Below, piece by piece: positions 7,199 through 14,335 of a stretch of DNA of 14,335 bases (position 1 is its first letter; every line of letters begins with the position of its first letter). The position numbers and the translations under genes were made by a program. The notes below the pieces were generated by a model. That model searched no databases and was not told where the DNA came from. It saw only the letters and a list, made by a program, of their open reading frames with translations. Origin of the DNA: DATJFH01 sp035495815 (GTDB lineage: Bacteria; Acidobacteriota; Terriglobia; Bryobacterales; Bryobacteraceae); assembly GCA_035495815.1 (NCBI GenBank), contig DATJFH010000250.1, forward strand, positions 1 to 14,335, in the 5' to 3' direction.

Positions 7199-8478
7199 AC
7201 GAACTCTCCCGCCGCACTCTTTTCAAGAACTTAGCGTCCGCCGCCGTGGCTTCGGCCGGGCCGGCCGCCCTTAGCGCGTTGGCCGCGAGCGACAAGATTC
7301 AAATGGGATGGATCGGCTCGGGCGGCCGCGGGCGCTATCTGCTCGACATGGCTTACGCCGGCTCCGCATCCGGAATCAATGTCACGGACATCTGCGACAC
7401 CTACTCCGGAAATCTCGCCAAAGGCAAAGACATCATCTCGACCAAGGGCGGGAAGACTCCGAAGACCCACAGCGACTATCGCCAGCTCCTCGCCGACAAG
7501 TCGATCGACGCGGTGGTGATCGCCACGCCGGAGCACCTGCATCACCGCATGCTGCTCGATGCCGTCGCCGCCGGGAAAAACGTATACGTCGAGAAGCCGC
7601 TGGCGCACACCATCGAGGAGGCGCAGGAGATCCGGCGTGTCACCGCCGGGAAGAAGAACGTCATTCAGGTAGGCACGCAAAACCGCTCCAACAGCCTCTA
7701 CCAGATGGCGAAGACTTTGATGAGCCAGGGGCTGATCGGCGATTGCCATTATGTGCGCGCCTTCTGGTACCGCAACGCGCTGGCCAACGGCGCTCCCGCC
7801 TGGCGTTACGACGTGCCCTCCGAAGCCAACGAGCAGAACGCAGACTGGAAGCGCTTTCTGGGTACGGCGCGGAGCCGGTCCTGGGATCCGCAGCGCTACT
7901 TCCAGTGGCGGCTCTACTGGGATTATTCGAACGGCATCGCCACCGACCTAATGGTGCACCAGACCGACATTTCCGCGTTCTGCCTGGGCATCGGGATCTC
8001 CGAGGAAGTTATCGCCAATGGCGGCGTGTACAGATGGACCGGCGCGAAGGACGACCGCGAAGTGCCGGACACGCTGTCCTGCATTCTGGATTATCCGACG
8101 AAGAAGATGCAGGTGAACTACTCCTGTTATCTCGGCAACGCGAGACAGGGTTATGGCGAGCAGTTCATGGGCAACGAGGGGACGATCGAAGTCATCAGCC
8201 GCCAGACGCTCAGCTTTTACCCCGAAGATTACGCCGGTGTTCCCGATGCAGTGAAAGCGCGCAAACCGCTGACGCTGACGATTCCGGGAAACGACAATCT
8301 GGCGGTCCAGTCTCACATCCGCAACTGGTTGAATGCGATTCGCGGCGCCGACAAGCTGATCGCGCCGGTGCAGGCGGGCTATGAGGCGGCGATTACGGGA
8401 CTGCTCTCCACGGTCAGTCTTCGCAATGGACGCAAGGTCAAGTGGGACAACGCGGCCGATAAGTATACGATGTCGTGA
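7195..8478 (+). CDS. Tat-exported Gfo/Idh/MocA family oxidoreductase
   Basis: This 427-residue protein has a twin-arginine signal (SRRTLFKNL, R6-R7, followed by an Ala-rich segment to about residue 31). A Rossmann NAD(P)-binding domain includes GSGGRG (41-46), ATPEHLHH (110-117) and EKPLAH (133-138). The C-terminal Gfo/Idh/MocA alpha/beta domain follows. Family members oxidise or epimerise sugars, inositols or related polyols with NAD(P); Tat-exported versions are common in Acidobacteriota and Planctomycetota. The substrate cannot be told from sequence. The start is firm: AAGGAG at 7181-7186 is 8 nt upstream, and the ATG overlaps the previous stop. That implies co-translation with the formate dehydrogenase genes, although no metabolic link is obvious. 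The stop at 8478 directly abuts the convergent hydrolase gene. Confidence 0.93.
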   Translation: MNELSRRTLFKNLASAAVASAGPAALSALAASDKIQMGWIGSGGRGRYLLDMAYAGSASGINVTDICDTYSGNLAKGKDIISTKGGKTPKTHSDYRQLLADKSIDAVVIATPEHLHHRMLLDAVAAGKNVYVEKPLAHTIEEAQEIRRVTAGKKNVIQVGTQNRSNSLYQMAKTLMSQGLIGDCHYVRAFWYRNALANGAPAWRYDVPSEANEQNADWKRFLGTARSRSWDPQRYFQWRLYWDYSNGIATDLMVHQTDISAFCLGIGISEEVIANGGVYRWTGAKDDREVPDTLSCILDYPTKKMQVNYSCYLGNARQGYGEQFMGNEGTIEVISRQTLSFYPEDYAGVPDAVKARKPLTLTIPGNDNLAVQSHIRNWLNAIRGADKLIAPVQAGYEAAITGLLSTVSLRNGRKVKWDNAADKYTMS

Positions 8479-9330
8479 TCAGTCCGGAACGGTCAATGTG
8501 GGCGGGCCCTCGAGCCACCCCAGCGACACCAGGAACTCATCGGCGGCTTTCAACGTCTGATAATACGGCTTGCCTTTGTTGAAGAAGCCGTGGCCCTGCC
8601 CCTCGTAAATCACGATGTCGCATCTGGCGCCTGCTTTGCGCATGCGCGCCTGGAAAGTGCGCACCGTATCCGCCGGGATCAGCTTGTCGTCGGCGCCTGA
8701 CAACACGATGGTTGGCGGGGCCGCCGCGGTCACGTGATGGAAGGGGGAGAACTTCATGTAATCGGCGCCGACCCGCTCGCTTCCCCAGCCGCCGGGTCCG
8801 TTGTCGAATACCGGATTGAACAGCACGAGGGCGTTCGGTTTCGGCGACACGCTGAGATCGTCGGCCGGATCGTCCGTGCCTTCGACCAGCGCGGTGAAGG
8901 CTGCGAGGTGGCCGCCCGCGGATCCTCCGGAAGCCGCGATCCGGTACGGGTCGATTCCCAGGCGGCCGGCATTCGCACGGACCCAGCGCATGGCGGATTT
9001 CGCATCCTGCGCGCAGATTTCCGGAGGCTCCTTGGCGCTCCTGTTCAGGAGGCGATATTCCACATGCGCCACGGCTATGCCGCGCGACGCGAGGTATTGC
9101 CCCTGTTTGTCGAAGGCAATGGCCGTCCCCCCGACCCAGCCGCCGCCGTGGAAGAAGACGATGGCGGGCGCTTTTTGGGAAGGACTTGCCGGCGCGAGGG
9201 TCCAGATATGCAGCTCCCTTCCGTCGACCTTCTTGTAAACCTGGCGGATGCCGGCCGGATCTTCGGCTAAAGCGATCCCGTGAGCCGCTATGAGGAAGAT
9301 GCCGGCAAAAGCTCGTTTCCTGCAACGCAT
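8479..9330 (-). CDS. Secreted alpha/beta hydrolase (esterase/lipase, BD-FAE/alpha-beta hydrolase-3 type)
   Basis: This 283-residue enzyme probably hydrolyses carboxylic esters outside the cytoplasm. An N-terminal signal peptide is seen (MRCRKRAFAGIFLIAAHGIALA, about 1-22). The oxyanion loop is HGGGW (61-65), the nucleophile elbow is GGSAGG with S137, the acid is probably D214 in GADDKLIP, and the catalytic histidine is H247 in GQGHGFF. Size and motifs fit the family. The ATG at 9330 has only a weak ribosome binding site. The gene lies 35 bp downstream of the patatin-like gene on the same strand, so the two lipolytic enzymes may be co-transcribed, although a hairpin lies between them. The true substrate (acetyl xylan, feruloyl or lipid ester) cannot be decided. 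Confidence 0.92.
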   Translation of the reverse strand: MRCRKRAFAGIFLIAAHGIALAEDPAGIRQVYKKVDGRELHIWTLAPASPSQKAPAIVFFHGGGWVGGTAIAFDKQGQYLASRGIAVAHVEYRLLNRSAKEPPEICAQDAKSAMRWVRANAGRLGIDPYRIAASGGSAGGHLAAFTALVEGTDDPADDLSVSPKPNALVLFNPVFDNGPGGWGSERVGADYMKFSPFHHVTAAAPPTIVLSGADDKLIPADTVRTFQARMRKAGARCDIVIYEGQGHGFFNKGKPYYQTLKAADEFLVSLGWLEGPPTLTVPD

Positions 9331-9348
9331 GGAGCCATCGTAGCAGCA

Positions 9349-9366
9349 AGCGGCCTGCGAGCCGCT
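9349..9366 (-). terminator. Inverted repeat just after the patatin-like stop codon
   Basis: AGCGGC (9349-9354) and GCCGCT (9361-9366) form a perfect 6-bp GC-rich stem with a 6-nt loop. The right arm touches the last base of the TAA stop of the minus-strand patatin-like gene (9366-9368). On the minus strand the stem is followed by TTGCTGCT, which is only weakly U-rich, so efficient intrinsic termination is doubtful. It could instead attenuate readthrough into the hydrolase gene or protect the mRNA 3' end. Confidence 0.35.
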
Positions 9367-11081
9367 TATTTGAGGAAGCCCTGCCTTCGGAACTCCTTAC
9401 CCGCATACGCCACCAGCGCGTTCCGTATTCTGCCTTTGAACAGGAAAAATCCGGCATTGATGAGCAGCGCCGTAATCCCCTCGGCCTCCAGCGCCTTTTT
9501 CGTGACGAGCTTGAGCCGATCGACCCCCAGGCTCCCCAGGTCGTGCAGTTCGTCTTCCGAGATCGGGTTTTTCACGGCTGTTATTTCGGAACGCAACGAA
9601 GGGAGCACCGGAATAAGCGGGAAACAGCGGACGTCCGGGTCGCCGGGACGCGCCTTCTCCGCGTCGAATCCATACGCCGCGTCCATTTGCCGTTGCGCCG
9701 TTTCGGGCAGCTGGTATTGCCGCATGATGACGTTATCCCACGGCACGCCAAAGTACCTGGTGAGGAAGCGTTGGCAGTTGCGGCGGCCGAGCTGGTAATC
9801 GTGTTCCCGGAAGCGTTGCGCGACGAACCCGCCGAACGCTCCCAGGAGGGCTCCGGCGAGGGGCTCGGTTCCGGGTTCGTGTGTGGCCGGGGCAATGACC
9901 CAGCGGCTGGCCACGGCAGGGTCGCTGGTGAGCCTCAGGTTCTCGCCCTGGTTGCGGCTTTGCGCCACCAATACCTGGATGAACTGCCCAGCCAGGGTGG
10001 TGAGACGCCGTTCAGGCGGGGCGGGGATGCTCGCGCCGGTGGGGCTCGAAAGCGGAGCGATACTCACTACGGCGCGGTCGGCCAGCGCAGGACTGCGTTG
10101 ATTGTGCCCGGAGATTTGCCGTGGAGGCAAATCCGCCAGGGCCAGGCGGGCGCACTCGAACGGGCTGTTATTGGTAGCGCCGCCGTCCACATTCAGAGTC
10201 GTCACCGGGGCGCCGTCAGTGTTCCTGGCTTCCCAGGCTGGGGGCATCTGCTCCAATTTCTCGCAGATGCAGTTTCCATCGGCGGCGGCGGGTTCGTTTT
10301 GGGGAATTCGCCATAATCGATGGTTGTAGTCGCCGGCAGTTCGCGCAAGGAGCTGGGGGGCCAGGACGACAGGAAAAGCGGCGGTGGCCACTGCCGTATC
10401 CGCCAGGGCGGCCCATCCCGGCCCGCCCGCCGCGTCGAGACTGATCGATTCGCCCGAGCCGGGAATCCGTGTCCAGGTTATGGCGAACTCACGACGATCC
10501 GCGTGGTACAACGTGCGCGCGGCGTCCGAGCTCGTCTGCGGCTCGATGGCGTAAGGAATTCCCGCGAGGTTGGTCAGTGTAAGGATGAGTTTGAGCGGAT
10601 CGCGCACCCAGGGCCGGACGCCGGGCAAGGGCGCGGTGACGGCCAATGCGTCCGCCGCGATGCGCCGGATGGAGGTCGAATCCAGCAGAGAAACCAGCTT
10701 GTCCGACTCCCGATTCAGATCTGCGTCGCCAAGCAGCGGCCGCAGATCGATGTCGGTGACCCAGCTGCGGAACAGGGTGTTGTTCCTGTCGAACGGACCT
10801 GGGGACTGCGCGTGCACGTGTGCAAAAGGCTGGCTCAGCGCGGCTCCCGTCAAAGCCGCCGTGATTCCCCCGCCCGAAGCTCCGGCCATTACTGCCAGTT
10901 GTAGTTGATGCGGCGGAATCGTCCACCTGTCGTATTGCGCGCCGAACTGATCCCGCTGTCGCTGGCGCTCCACATGCCACTGATCCATCGCCTCGATGAG
11001 AAAATCCATGACGCCGGCGGTGTAGGCGCCCGCCGACACGGTTCCCGCCATATTCAATCCGAGGTAAAACGGTTGTTCCAT
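9366..11081 (-). CDS. Patatin-like phospholipase / acyl hydrolase
   Basis: This 571-residue predicted serine acyl hydrolase has a Ser-Asp dyad. The glycine-rich N-terminal loop reads LNMAGTVSAGAYTAGV (9-24) instead of the canonical GGGxRG. The nucleophile elbow is MAGASGGG (65-72) with S69, and the second catalytic residue is D299 in LNVDGGATNNSPFE. About 260 residues follow the DGG motif, more than in a minimal patatin domain. They include GRRNCQRFL and a C-terminal hydrophobic stretch (GITALLINAGFFLF) that may touch membrane. No signal peptide is visible, so the protein is probably cytoplasmic or secreted by a non-Sec route. The start at 11081 is favoured because AAAGG lies 8 nt upstream and the motif-bearing sequence begins at once (MEQPFYLGLN). 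The 53 extra residues back to 11240 look non-coding. The natural substrate is unknown. Confidence 0.9.
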   Translation of the reverse strand: MEQPFYLGLNMAGTVSAGAYTAGVMDFLIEAMDQWHVERQRQRDQFGAQYDRWTIPPHQLQLAVMAGASGGGITAALTGAALSQPFAHVHAQSPGPFDRNNTLFRSWVTDIDLRPLLGDADLNRESDKLVSLLDSTSIRRIAADALAVTAPLPGVRPWVRDPLKLILTLTNLAGIPYAIEPQTSSDAARTLYHADRREFAITWTRIPGSGESISLDAAGGPGWAALADTAVATAAFPVVLAPQLLARTAGDYNHRLWRIPQNEPAAADGNCICEKLEQMPPAWEARNTDGAPVTTLNVDGGATNNSPFECARLALADLPPRQISGHNQRSPALADRAVVSIAPLSSPTGASIPAPPERRLTTLAGQFIQVLVAQSRNQGENLRLTSDPAVASRWVIAPATHEPGTEPLAGALLGAFGGFVAQRFREHDYQLGRRNCQRFLTRYFGVPWDNVIMRQYQLPETAQRQMDAAYGFDAEKARPGDPDVRCFPLIPVLPSLRSEITAVKNPISEDELHDLGSLGVDRLKLVTKKALEAEGITALLINAGFFLFKGRIRNALVAYAGKEFRRQGFLK

Positions 11082-11394
11082 AAGCAACCCTTTCGTCCAC
11101 GATTTTCCGGATTTTTGCCGCTTGTTGGTGACATGGTACCTGATTCGACCGGGCCCTTCGCGGCCGGCAACTCGGCCCCGGCCACGCTCAAACTGGATTA
11201 TTATCTCAAGGCTGGTAACATGATCAGCGAACTTCACCAACAGCGCGTGGATGGCCCAAACGCCACCATGCGGCAGGACAAACCCCTAGTGAAGCGCAAC
11301 CAGCGCGATGCGGTGGGCTTCGCAGCGGCAAGTTCTCTCCGGCTAACAAACAGTGGAATTTCACGGTGTTGGATAACCTGAACAGGGCACCGGG
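11082..11394. other. Upstream region of the patatin-like gene; no intact gene
   Basis: These roughly 310 bp should hold the patatin promoter on the minus strand, but no convincing -35/-10 pair was picked out. A short plus-strand frame around 11327-11395 (GKFSPANKQWNF and onward) looks protein-like and could be a relic of another gene, but I do not recognise it and it soon runs antisense to the TonB-receptor fragment. The left part (11082-11240) is open on the minus strand but is not convincingly coding. Confidence 0.4.
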
Positions 11395-11640
11395 CTTGCA
11401 CACCTTGGTCGAGATTCACTCTTCGCGAGACCTTCCAGTTATCTTGCGCGAACCTCGAGATTGCGCACCACGTAACTCGGCTGCGGCTTGGCGGACGGCT
11501 CGTTATAGTTGTTGAACAGGCCGATGGCCAGAGTTGGAATATGCGTAGCCCGTGTCGAGCGGGTTGTTGACGTTGCGGCCGAAATCGAAAGCGCCGTTGA
11601 ACGGCAGCCGCAGACCCGCTACGCCCTGCGTCGCCCAGAC
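11395..11640 (-). pseudogene. TonB-dependent receptor (Oar-like) fragment, frameshifted
   Basis: Read on the minus strand, this is a piece of the N-terminal half of an acidobacterial TonB-dependent receptor barrel, spread over three frames. The first part includes LPFNGAFDFGRNVNNPLDTG and AYSNS. An apparent one-base insertion near 11529-11532 shifts to AIGLFNNYNEPSAK...SYVVRNLE. At about 11453 the expected GAG-TGG-TTC reads GAG-G-TTC, as if two bases were lost, and the match continues as FAQDNWKVSRRVNLD. The intact family has these blocks in this order (GRN..NPLDTGYAYSNA, then LFN.Y.E, then EWF.QDNW). The remainder of the receptor on this strand was not found. Identification rests on remembered family patterns. 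Confidence 0.7.
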
Positions 11641-11700
11641 GCGGTCGAAAAGCCGAATTTCGACATGCTCATACAAGCGTGGGGAACTGGTCGCAACGAG

Positions 11701-12060
11701 TGGCGAGTCGATCCGCTCACCGGACAGCCGCTGCCGCCGGTCCCCATCGGCGCGTCGGCCCCGGGCAGTCTTCACCAAAGGCATGGTCGTGTCCGGCGGG
11801 CGCGTCCCGAGGTAGCTGTACAAAACTCGCGGCGTCCAGTTGGGGCCGTGCGCCGGATTCGCATGGGATATTTTCGGCGACGGGAAGACTGCCATGCGTG
11901 GAGGGTTCGGCCTCTTCTGCAACTGTCAGGATTCAACTCGGTCGACAACTGCGCCCGCTTCGATGCACAGGGCAACCAGGTGAACACTCGTGTCGGCGAG
12001 ATGACGGGAGCGGACCCGCCGCGGCGTATCCAGTTGGACAAGCTGTTCCGCCGCCGCCCC
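11701..12060 (+). pseudogene. TonB-dependent receptor fragment, opposite strand, frameshifted and internally deleted
   Basis: The plus strand carries receptor blocks that normally follow those of the neighbouring minus-strand fragment. VDPLTGQPLPPVPIGA is in one frame. A shift near 11765 leads to FTKGMVVSGGRVPR, then an in-frame TAG at 11813-11815, then GFAWDIFGDGKTAMRGGFG. Near 11925-11935 the sequence jumps to what looks like the receptor C terminus in another frame (FNSVDNCARFDAQGNQVN, then PPRRIQL), so several hundred codons of barrel appear to be deleted. It fades into the 3' end of the DNA glycosylase gene on the other strand. A functional product is not expected. Confidence 0.72.
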
Positions 12061-12064
12061 TTGC

Positions 12065-12661
12065 TTATGCGTCGAGGCTGCGCCAAAGATACCAGGCGGC
12101 GAACGAGCAGTACGGCCGCCACTGGCGGGCGATCTCTTCGATTTCAGCGGGCTTCGGGAGGTCGGGCAGTCCGTATGCTTTGCGGATCGCCATGCGGACA
12201 CCGAGGTCGCCCGTCGGGAGGACGTCGGCGCGGCGCAGCGCGAAAATCAGGAACATGTGCGCCGTCCAGACCCCGATTCCCTTCACTGCGGTCAAATGCT
12301 CGATCACCTGGTGATCGCTGAGCCGATGGATGGTTTCGAAGACGATCGATCCCTCGCGTGTCTTGCGGGCCAGGTCCACGATATAGGCGCTCTTCTGCTT
12401 GGATAGGCCGATGGCGCGCAGTTTGGCCGGCTTCAGCTTCAGGATGGCGTCCGGGGTCAGGTCGGCGCCGCCGCTGGCAGCCTCCACCAGCCGGTCAAAG
12501 ATCACGTTCGCCACCTTGCCGCTGAGCTGTTGGAACACGATGGAGCGGACCAGCGTCGAGAAGACGGGATCTCGAAACTCGATCCGGCAGGGTCCAACCT
12601 TCTCGATAATGCCCCGCAGTGTCGGATCTGTTTTCTTGAGATGTATGATGGCTTTACGCAT
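12065..12661 (-). CDS. DNA-3-methyladenine glycosylase II family (AlkA-like, HhH-GPD)
   Basis: This is a base-excision repair glycosylase that would remove alkylated purines. The 198 residues make a compact HhH-GPD domain: FQQLSGKVA (43-51) as in AlkA-type FxQQ helices, LRAIGLSKQK (81-90), the helix-hairpin-helix VKGIGVWTA (126-134), and the catalytic aspartate D152 in LPTGDLGVR. It lacks the extra N-terminal domain of E. coli AlkA (282 residues), like many short bacterial homologues, and has no C-terminal CX6CX2CX5C iron-sulfur motif. The start at 12661 gives a normal family N terminus but has no strong ribosome binding site. It lies 2 bp from the start of the divergent VWFA gene, so its promoter must lie inside that gene. 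Confidence 0.93.
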   Translation of the reverse strand: MRKAIIHLKKTDPTLRGIIEKVGPCRIEFRDPVFSTLVRSIVFQQLSGKVANVIFDRLVEAASGGADLTPDAILKLKPAKLRAIGLSKQKSAYIVDLARKTREGSIVFETIHRLSDHQVIEHLTAVKGIGVWTAHMFLIFALRRADVLPTGDLGVRMAIRKAYGLPDLPKPAEIEEIARQWRPYCSFAAWYLWRSLDA

Positions 12662-12663
12662 CG

Positions 12664-13629
12664 ATGTTTTCAGGTTTCCATTGTAAACGCCGGCTCGTCC
12701 TGATTTTGTTGGCCGGCGCGCCGTTTCCAGCGCAGGATCCGCCTTCCATCAAAGTAGAAGTGGACCTGGTCAACGTTCTGTGCTCGGTGCGCGACCAGAG
12801 GGGCGCGCTAGTGAGCCATCTGAAGCAGGAAGATTTCATTCTACTGGAGGAAGGCAAGCCGCAGGTCATCCGTCACTTCGCCCGGGAGACGAACCTGCCG
12901 CTTACGGTGGGTCTGCTGGTGGACACCAGCAACAGCCAGGTGCACCTCATCGAAGGGGAGCGACGCGCGGCAGCCCAGTTCCTGTCGCAGGTCATTCGTC
13001 CACGGGACAGCGCATTTCTGCTCAGCTTCGACGCCAGGACAGAACTGCTGATGGACCGCACCAGCTCGCCGAACGCAATCAGAAGGGGGCTGGAAAAGCT
13101 GCAGGAAGTCTCGCCGCAATTACACAGGCGAGGTGGAACGGGGCGGCCCCGCGGCACCGTGTTGTACGACGCGGTCGAGGAGGCATCCCGCATGCGGCTT
13201 GGCGGCGAACCCGGGCGCAAAGCGCTCGTGCTGATCACCGACGGCATGGACGTCGGCAGCCGGCTGCGCATGGACGAGGCGATCGATGCCGCGCAGAAGG
13301 CGGACACCATGATTTACAGCATTTACTATGTGGATTCCAAGGCTTACGGCGGCGCCGAGTGGGCGAACCGGCTGGGGCAGTCCGTGCTGCTCGAGATGTC
13401 GCAGCAGACCGGCGGCCGGTTTTTCCGTGTGGACCGGAAACATCCGCTCAAGCAGATTTTCGATCAGATCCAGCAGGAGATGCGCAGCCAGTATTCACTT
13501 CAGTTCATTTCCTCGGACCACAGGAAAGACGGGCTCTACCGCCGTCTGGACGTTTATCTGCGCGACCCGAACCTCAAAGCACAGGCCCGCAAGGGGTACT
13601 ACGCCCCGAAGACCGACGGCGTCGAGTAA
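12664..13629 (+). CDS. Secreted VWFA-domain protein (acidobacterial VWFA-related family)
   Basis: This 321-residue protein has a short basic N terminus and hydrophobic segment (about 8-23), probably a signal peptide ending near FPAQ. A beta-rich segment follows (SIKVEVDLVNVLCSVRD, about 28-44), then a von Willebrand A domain (about 78-275). The MIDAS metal site is D87-T88-S89-N90-S91, T165 in PRGTVLYD, and D193 in ITDGMD. The family is abundant in Acidobacteriota, and its function is unknown beyond likely metal-dependent protein binding at or outside the cell surface. The start is the only in-frame ATG that keeps the signal sequence. No ribosome binding site is apparent and the start lies 2 bp from the divergent glycosylase start. 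It is followed after 52 bp by a paralogue. Confidence 0.92.
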   Translation: MFSGFHCKRRLVLILLAGAPFPAQDPPSIKVEVDLVNVLCSVRDQRGALVSHLKQEDFILLEEGKPQVIRHFARETNLPLTVGLLVDTSNSQVHLIEGERRAAAQFLSQVIRPRDSAFLLSFDARTELLMDRTSSPNAIRRGLEKLQEVSPQLHRRGGTGRPRGTVLYDAVEEASRMRLGGEPGRKALVLITDGMDVGSRLRMDEAIDAAQKADTMIYSIYYVDSKAYGGAEWANRLGQSVLLEMSQQTGGRFFRVDRKHPLKQIFDQIQQEMRSQYSLQFISSDHRKDGLYRRLDVYLRDPNLKAQARKGYYAPKTDGVE

Positions 13630-13681
13630 ATTGAAACACCCGGGCGGCAGATCGCGTCTCTAGAGGTGATAGTGTGACTCT

Positions 13682-14335
13682 ATGCGTTTCTCCCGCATGC
13701 ATTTCTTTTGGTTCCTGGTGGCGGCGCCGGCCGTGCTTCTGGTTCCCGCTCAACGGGCGCAGACACAGAAGCCGGGGGAGATTGAAGAACCTTCCATTAA
13801 GGTAGATGTCGACGTCGTCAACGTGCTTTGCTCGGTTCGAAACAAGGCCGGCGGGTTGGTCGGCAACCTGTCCAAGGACGACTTCACTCTGTTCGAAGAC
13901 GGCAAACCGCAGAGCATCAAATACTTCACCAAAGAAACTGACATTCCGCTGACGATCGGCCTGTTAGTCGATATCAGCGGGAGCCAGGCGCGGCTGATCG
14001 AAGACGAACGGCACGCGGCTTTGCAGTTTTTCTCGCAGGTGCTGCGCAAGAAGGACATGGCTTTCTTGATCAGTTTCGGGCCGGAATGCGAGCTGCTTCA
14101 GGATTTCACCAACTCGCCTCGCCTGCTGGAGGAAGGGCTCAGAGGGCTGCACGTCGAATCGGGTGTGGGCGGTCTGCACCCGGGTCCGGTCCCGACTGCC
14201 TCTACGCCCCGCGGGACGGTGCTCTACGATGCGGTTTACCTGGCGGCGACCGACAGGCTTCAGAAAGAAGTGGGGCGTAAGGCTATCGTGCTGATTACCG
14301 ATGGGGTCGACCAGGGCAGCCGCCTGAAGAAGGAA
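13682..14335 (+). CDS. Secreted VWFA-domain protein, paralogue of the preceding gene (3' end beyond the window)
   Basis: 218 codons are visible and the frame is open at the edge. A signal peptide (FFWFLVAAPAVLLVPAQ, about 8-24) precedes SIKVDVDVVNVLCSVR (38-53), the same block as in the upstream gene, then a VWA domain. The MIDAS here is a canonical D97-I-S99-G-S101, with T179 in PRGTVLYD and D207 in ITDGVD. Compared with the upstream copy there is a Gly/Pro-rich insert (about 161-176). By analogy, about 110 residues are missing. GAGGTGAT at 13663-13670 is a strong anti-16S match, but 11 nt from the ATG, a little far. The pair looks like a tandem duplication, probably one transcript. Confidence 0.92.
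   Translation, partial: MRFSRMHFFWFLVAAPAVLLVPAQRAQTQKPGEIEEPSIKVDVDVVNVLCSVRNKAGGLVGNLSKDDFTLFEDGKPQSIKYFTKETDIPLTIGLLVDISGSQARLIEDERHAALQFFSQVLRKKDMAFLISFGPECELLQDFTNSPRLLEEGLRGLHVESGVGGLHPGPVPTASTPRGTVLYDAVYLAATDRLQKEVGRKAIVLITDGVDQGSRLKKE

Noticed and set aside
11509..12321. 270-codon plus-strand open frame as an intact gene
   Set aside because: Only parts match a TonB-dependent receptor, with the neighbouring blocks in a second frame and a stop there; the rest runs antisense to the DNA glycosylase gene.
13630..13681. Possible terminator or promoter between the two VWFA genes
   Set aside because: The short GC-rich stretch (ACCCGGGCGG) gives no stable stem with a T-run, and no clear -35/-10 pair was seen.

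Overview
This is a gene-dense, GC-rich window, probably from an Acidobacteriota genome of the Solibacter/Bryobacter type. That placement is an inference from the gene families present: two tandem secreted VWFA proteins of the acidobacterial type, a twin-arginine-exported Gfo/Idh/MocA oxidoreductase, and remains of an Oar-like TonB-dependent receptor. No rRNA, tRNA, CRISPR array or insertion sequence was seen.

Layout. Positions 1-2096 (minus) hold a two-component pair: a PAS-PAS histidine kinase overlapping by 4 nt a NarL/FixJ response regulator that runs off the left edge. Divergent from it, 2271-8478 (plus) holds a formate dehydrogenase locus followed by a Gfo/Idh/MocA gene. Next comes a minus-strand pair, a patatin-like phospholipase (9366-11081) and a secreted alpha/beta hydrolase (8479-9330). 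Positions 11395-12060 contain decayed TonB-receptor pieces lying on opposite strands. A minus-strand AlkA-type DNA glycosylase (12065-12661) starts 2 bp from a plus-strand VWFA gene (12664-13629). A second VWFA paralogue (13682 onward) runs off the right edge.

The main point of interest is the formate dehydrogenase. The catalytic gene is interrupted by an in-frame TGA at 2520-2522, exactly where the family has its active-site Cys or selenocysteine. It is followed at the E. coli fdhF spacing by a hairpin with loop GGUCU, so it reads as a selenoprotein. This chain lacks the N-terminal [4Fe-4S] head that normally precedes the molybdopterin domain. The head is instead encoded about 2.1 kb downstream of the catalytic gene's stop, fused behind a NuoG-like ferredoxin module (6248-7198), with a NuoE-NuoF fusion (4459-6255) in between. 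The three chains together would rebuild an NAD-linked, FdsABG-like enzyme: formate to Mo/W-bisMGD and Sec, then Fe-S clusters, then FMN, then NAD. The usual alpha subunit is here split in two and its halves are in reversed gene order.

The two-component system divergent from this locus may regulate it, but only adjacency supports that. Many of the long open frames opposite or within these genes are GC-driven shadows and were left out.
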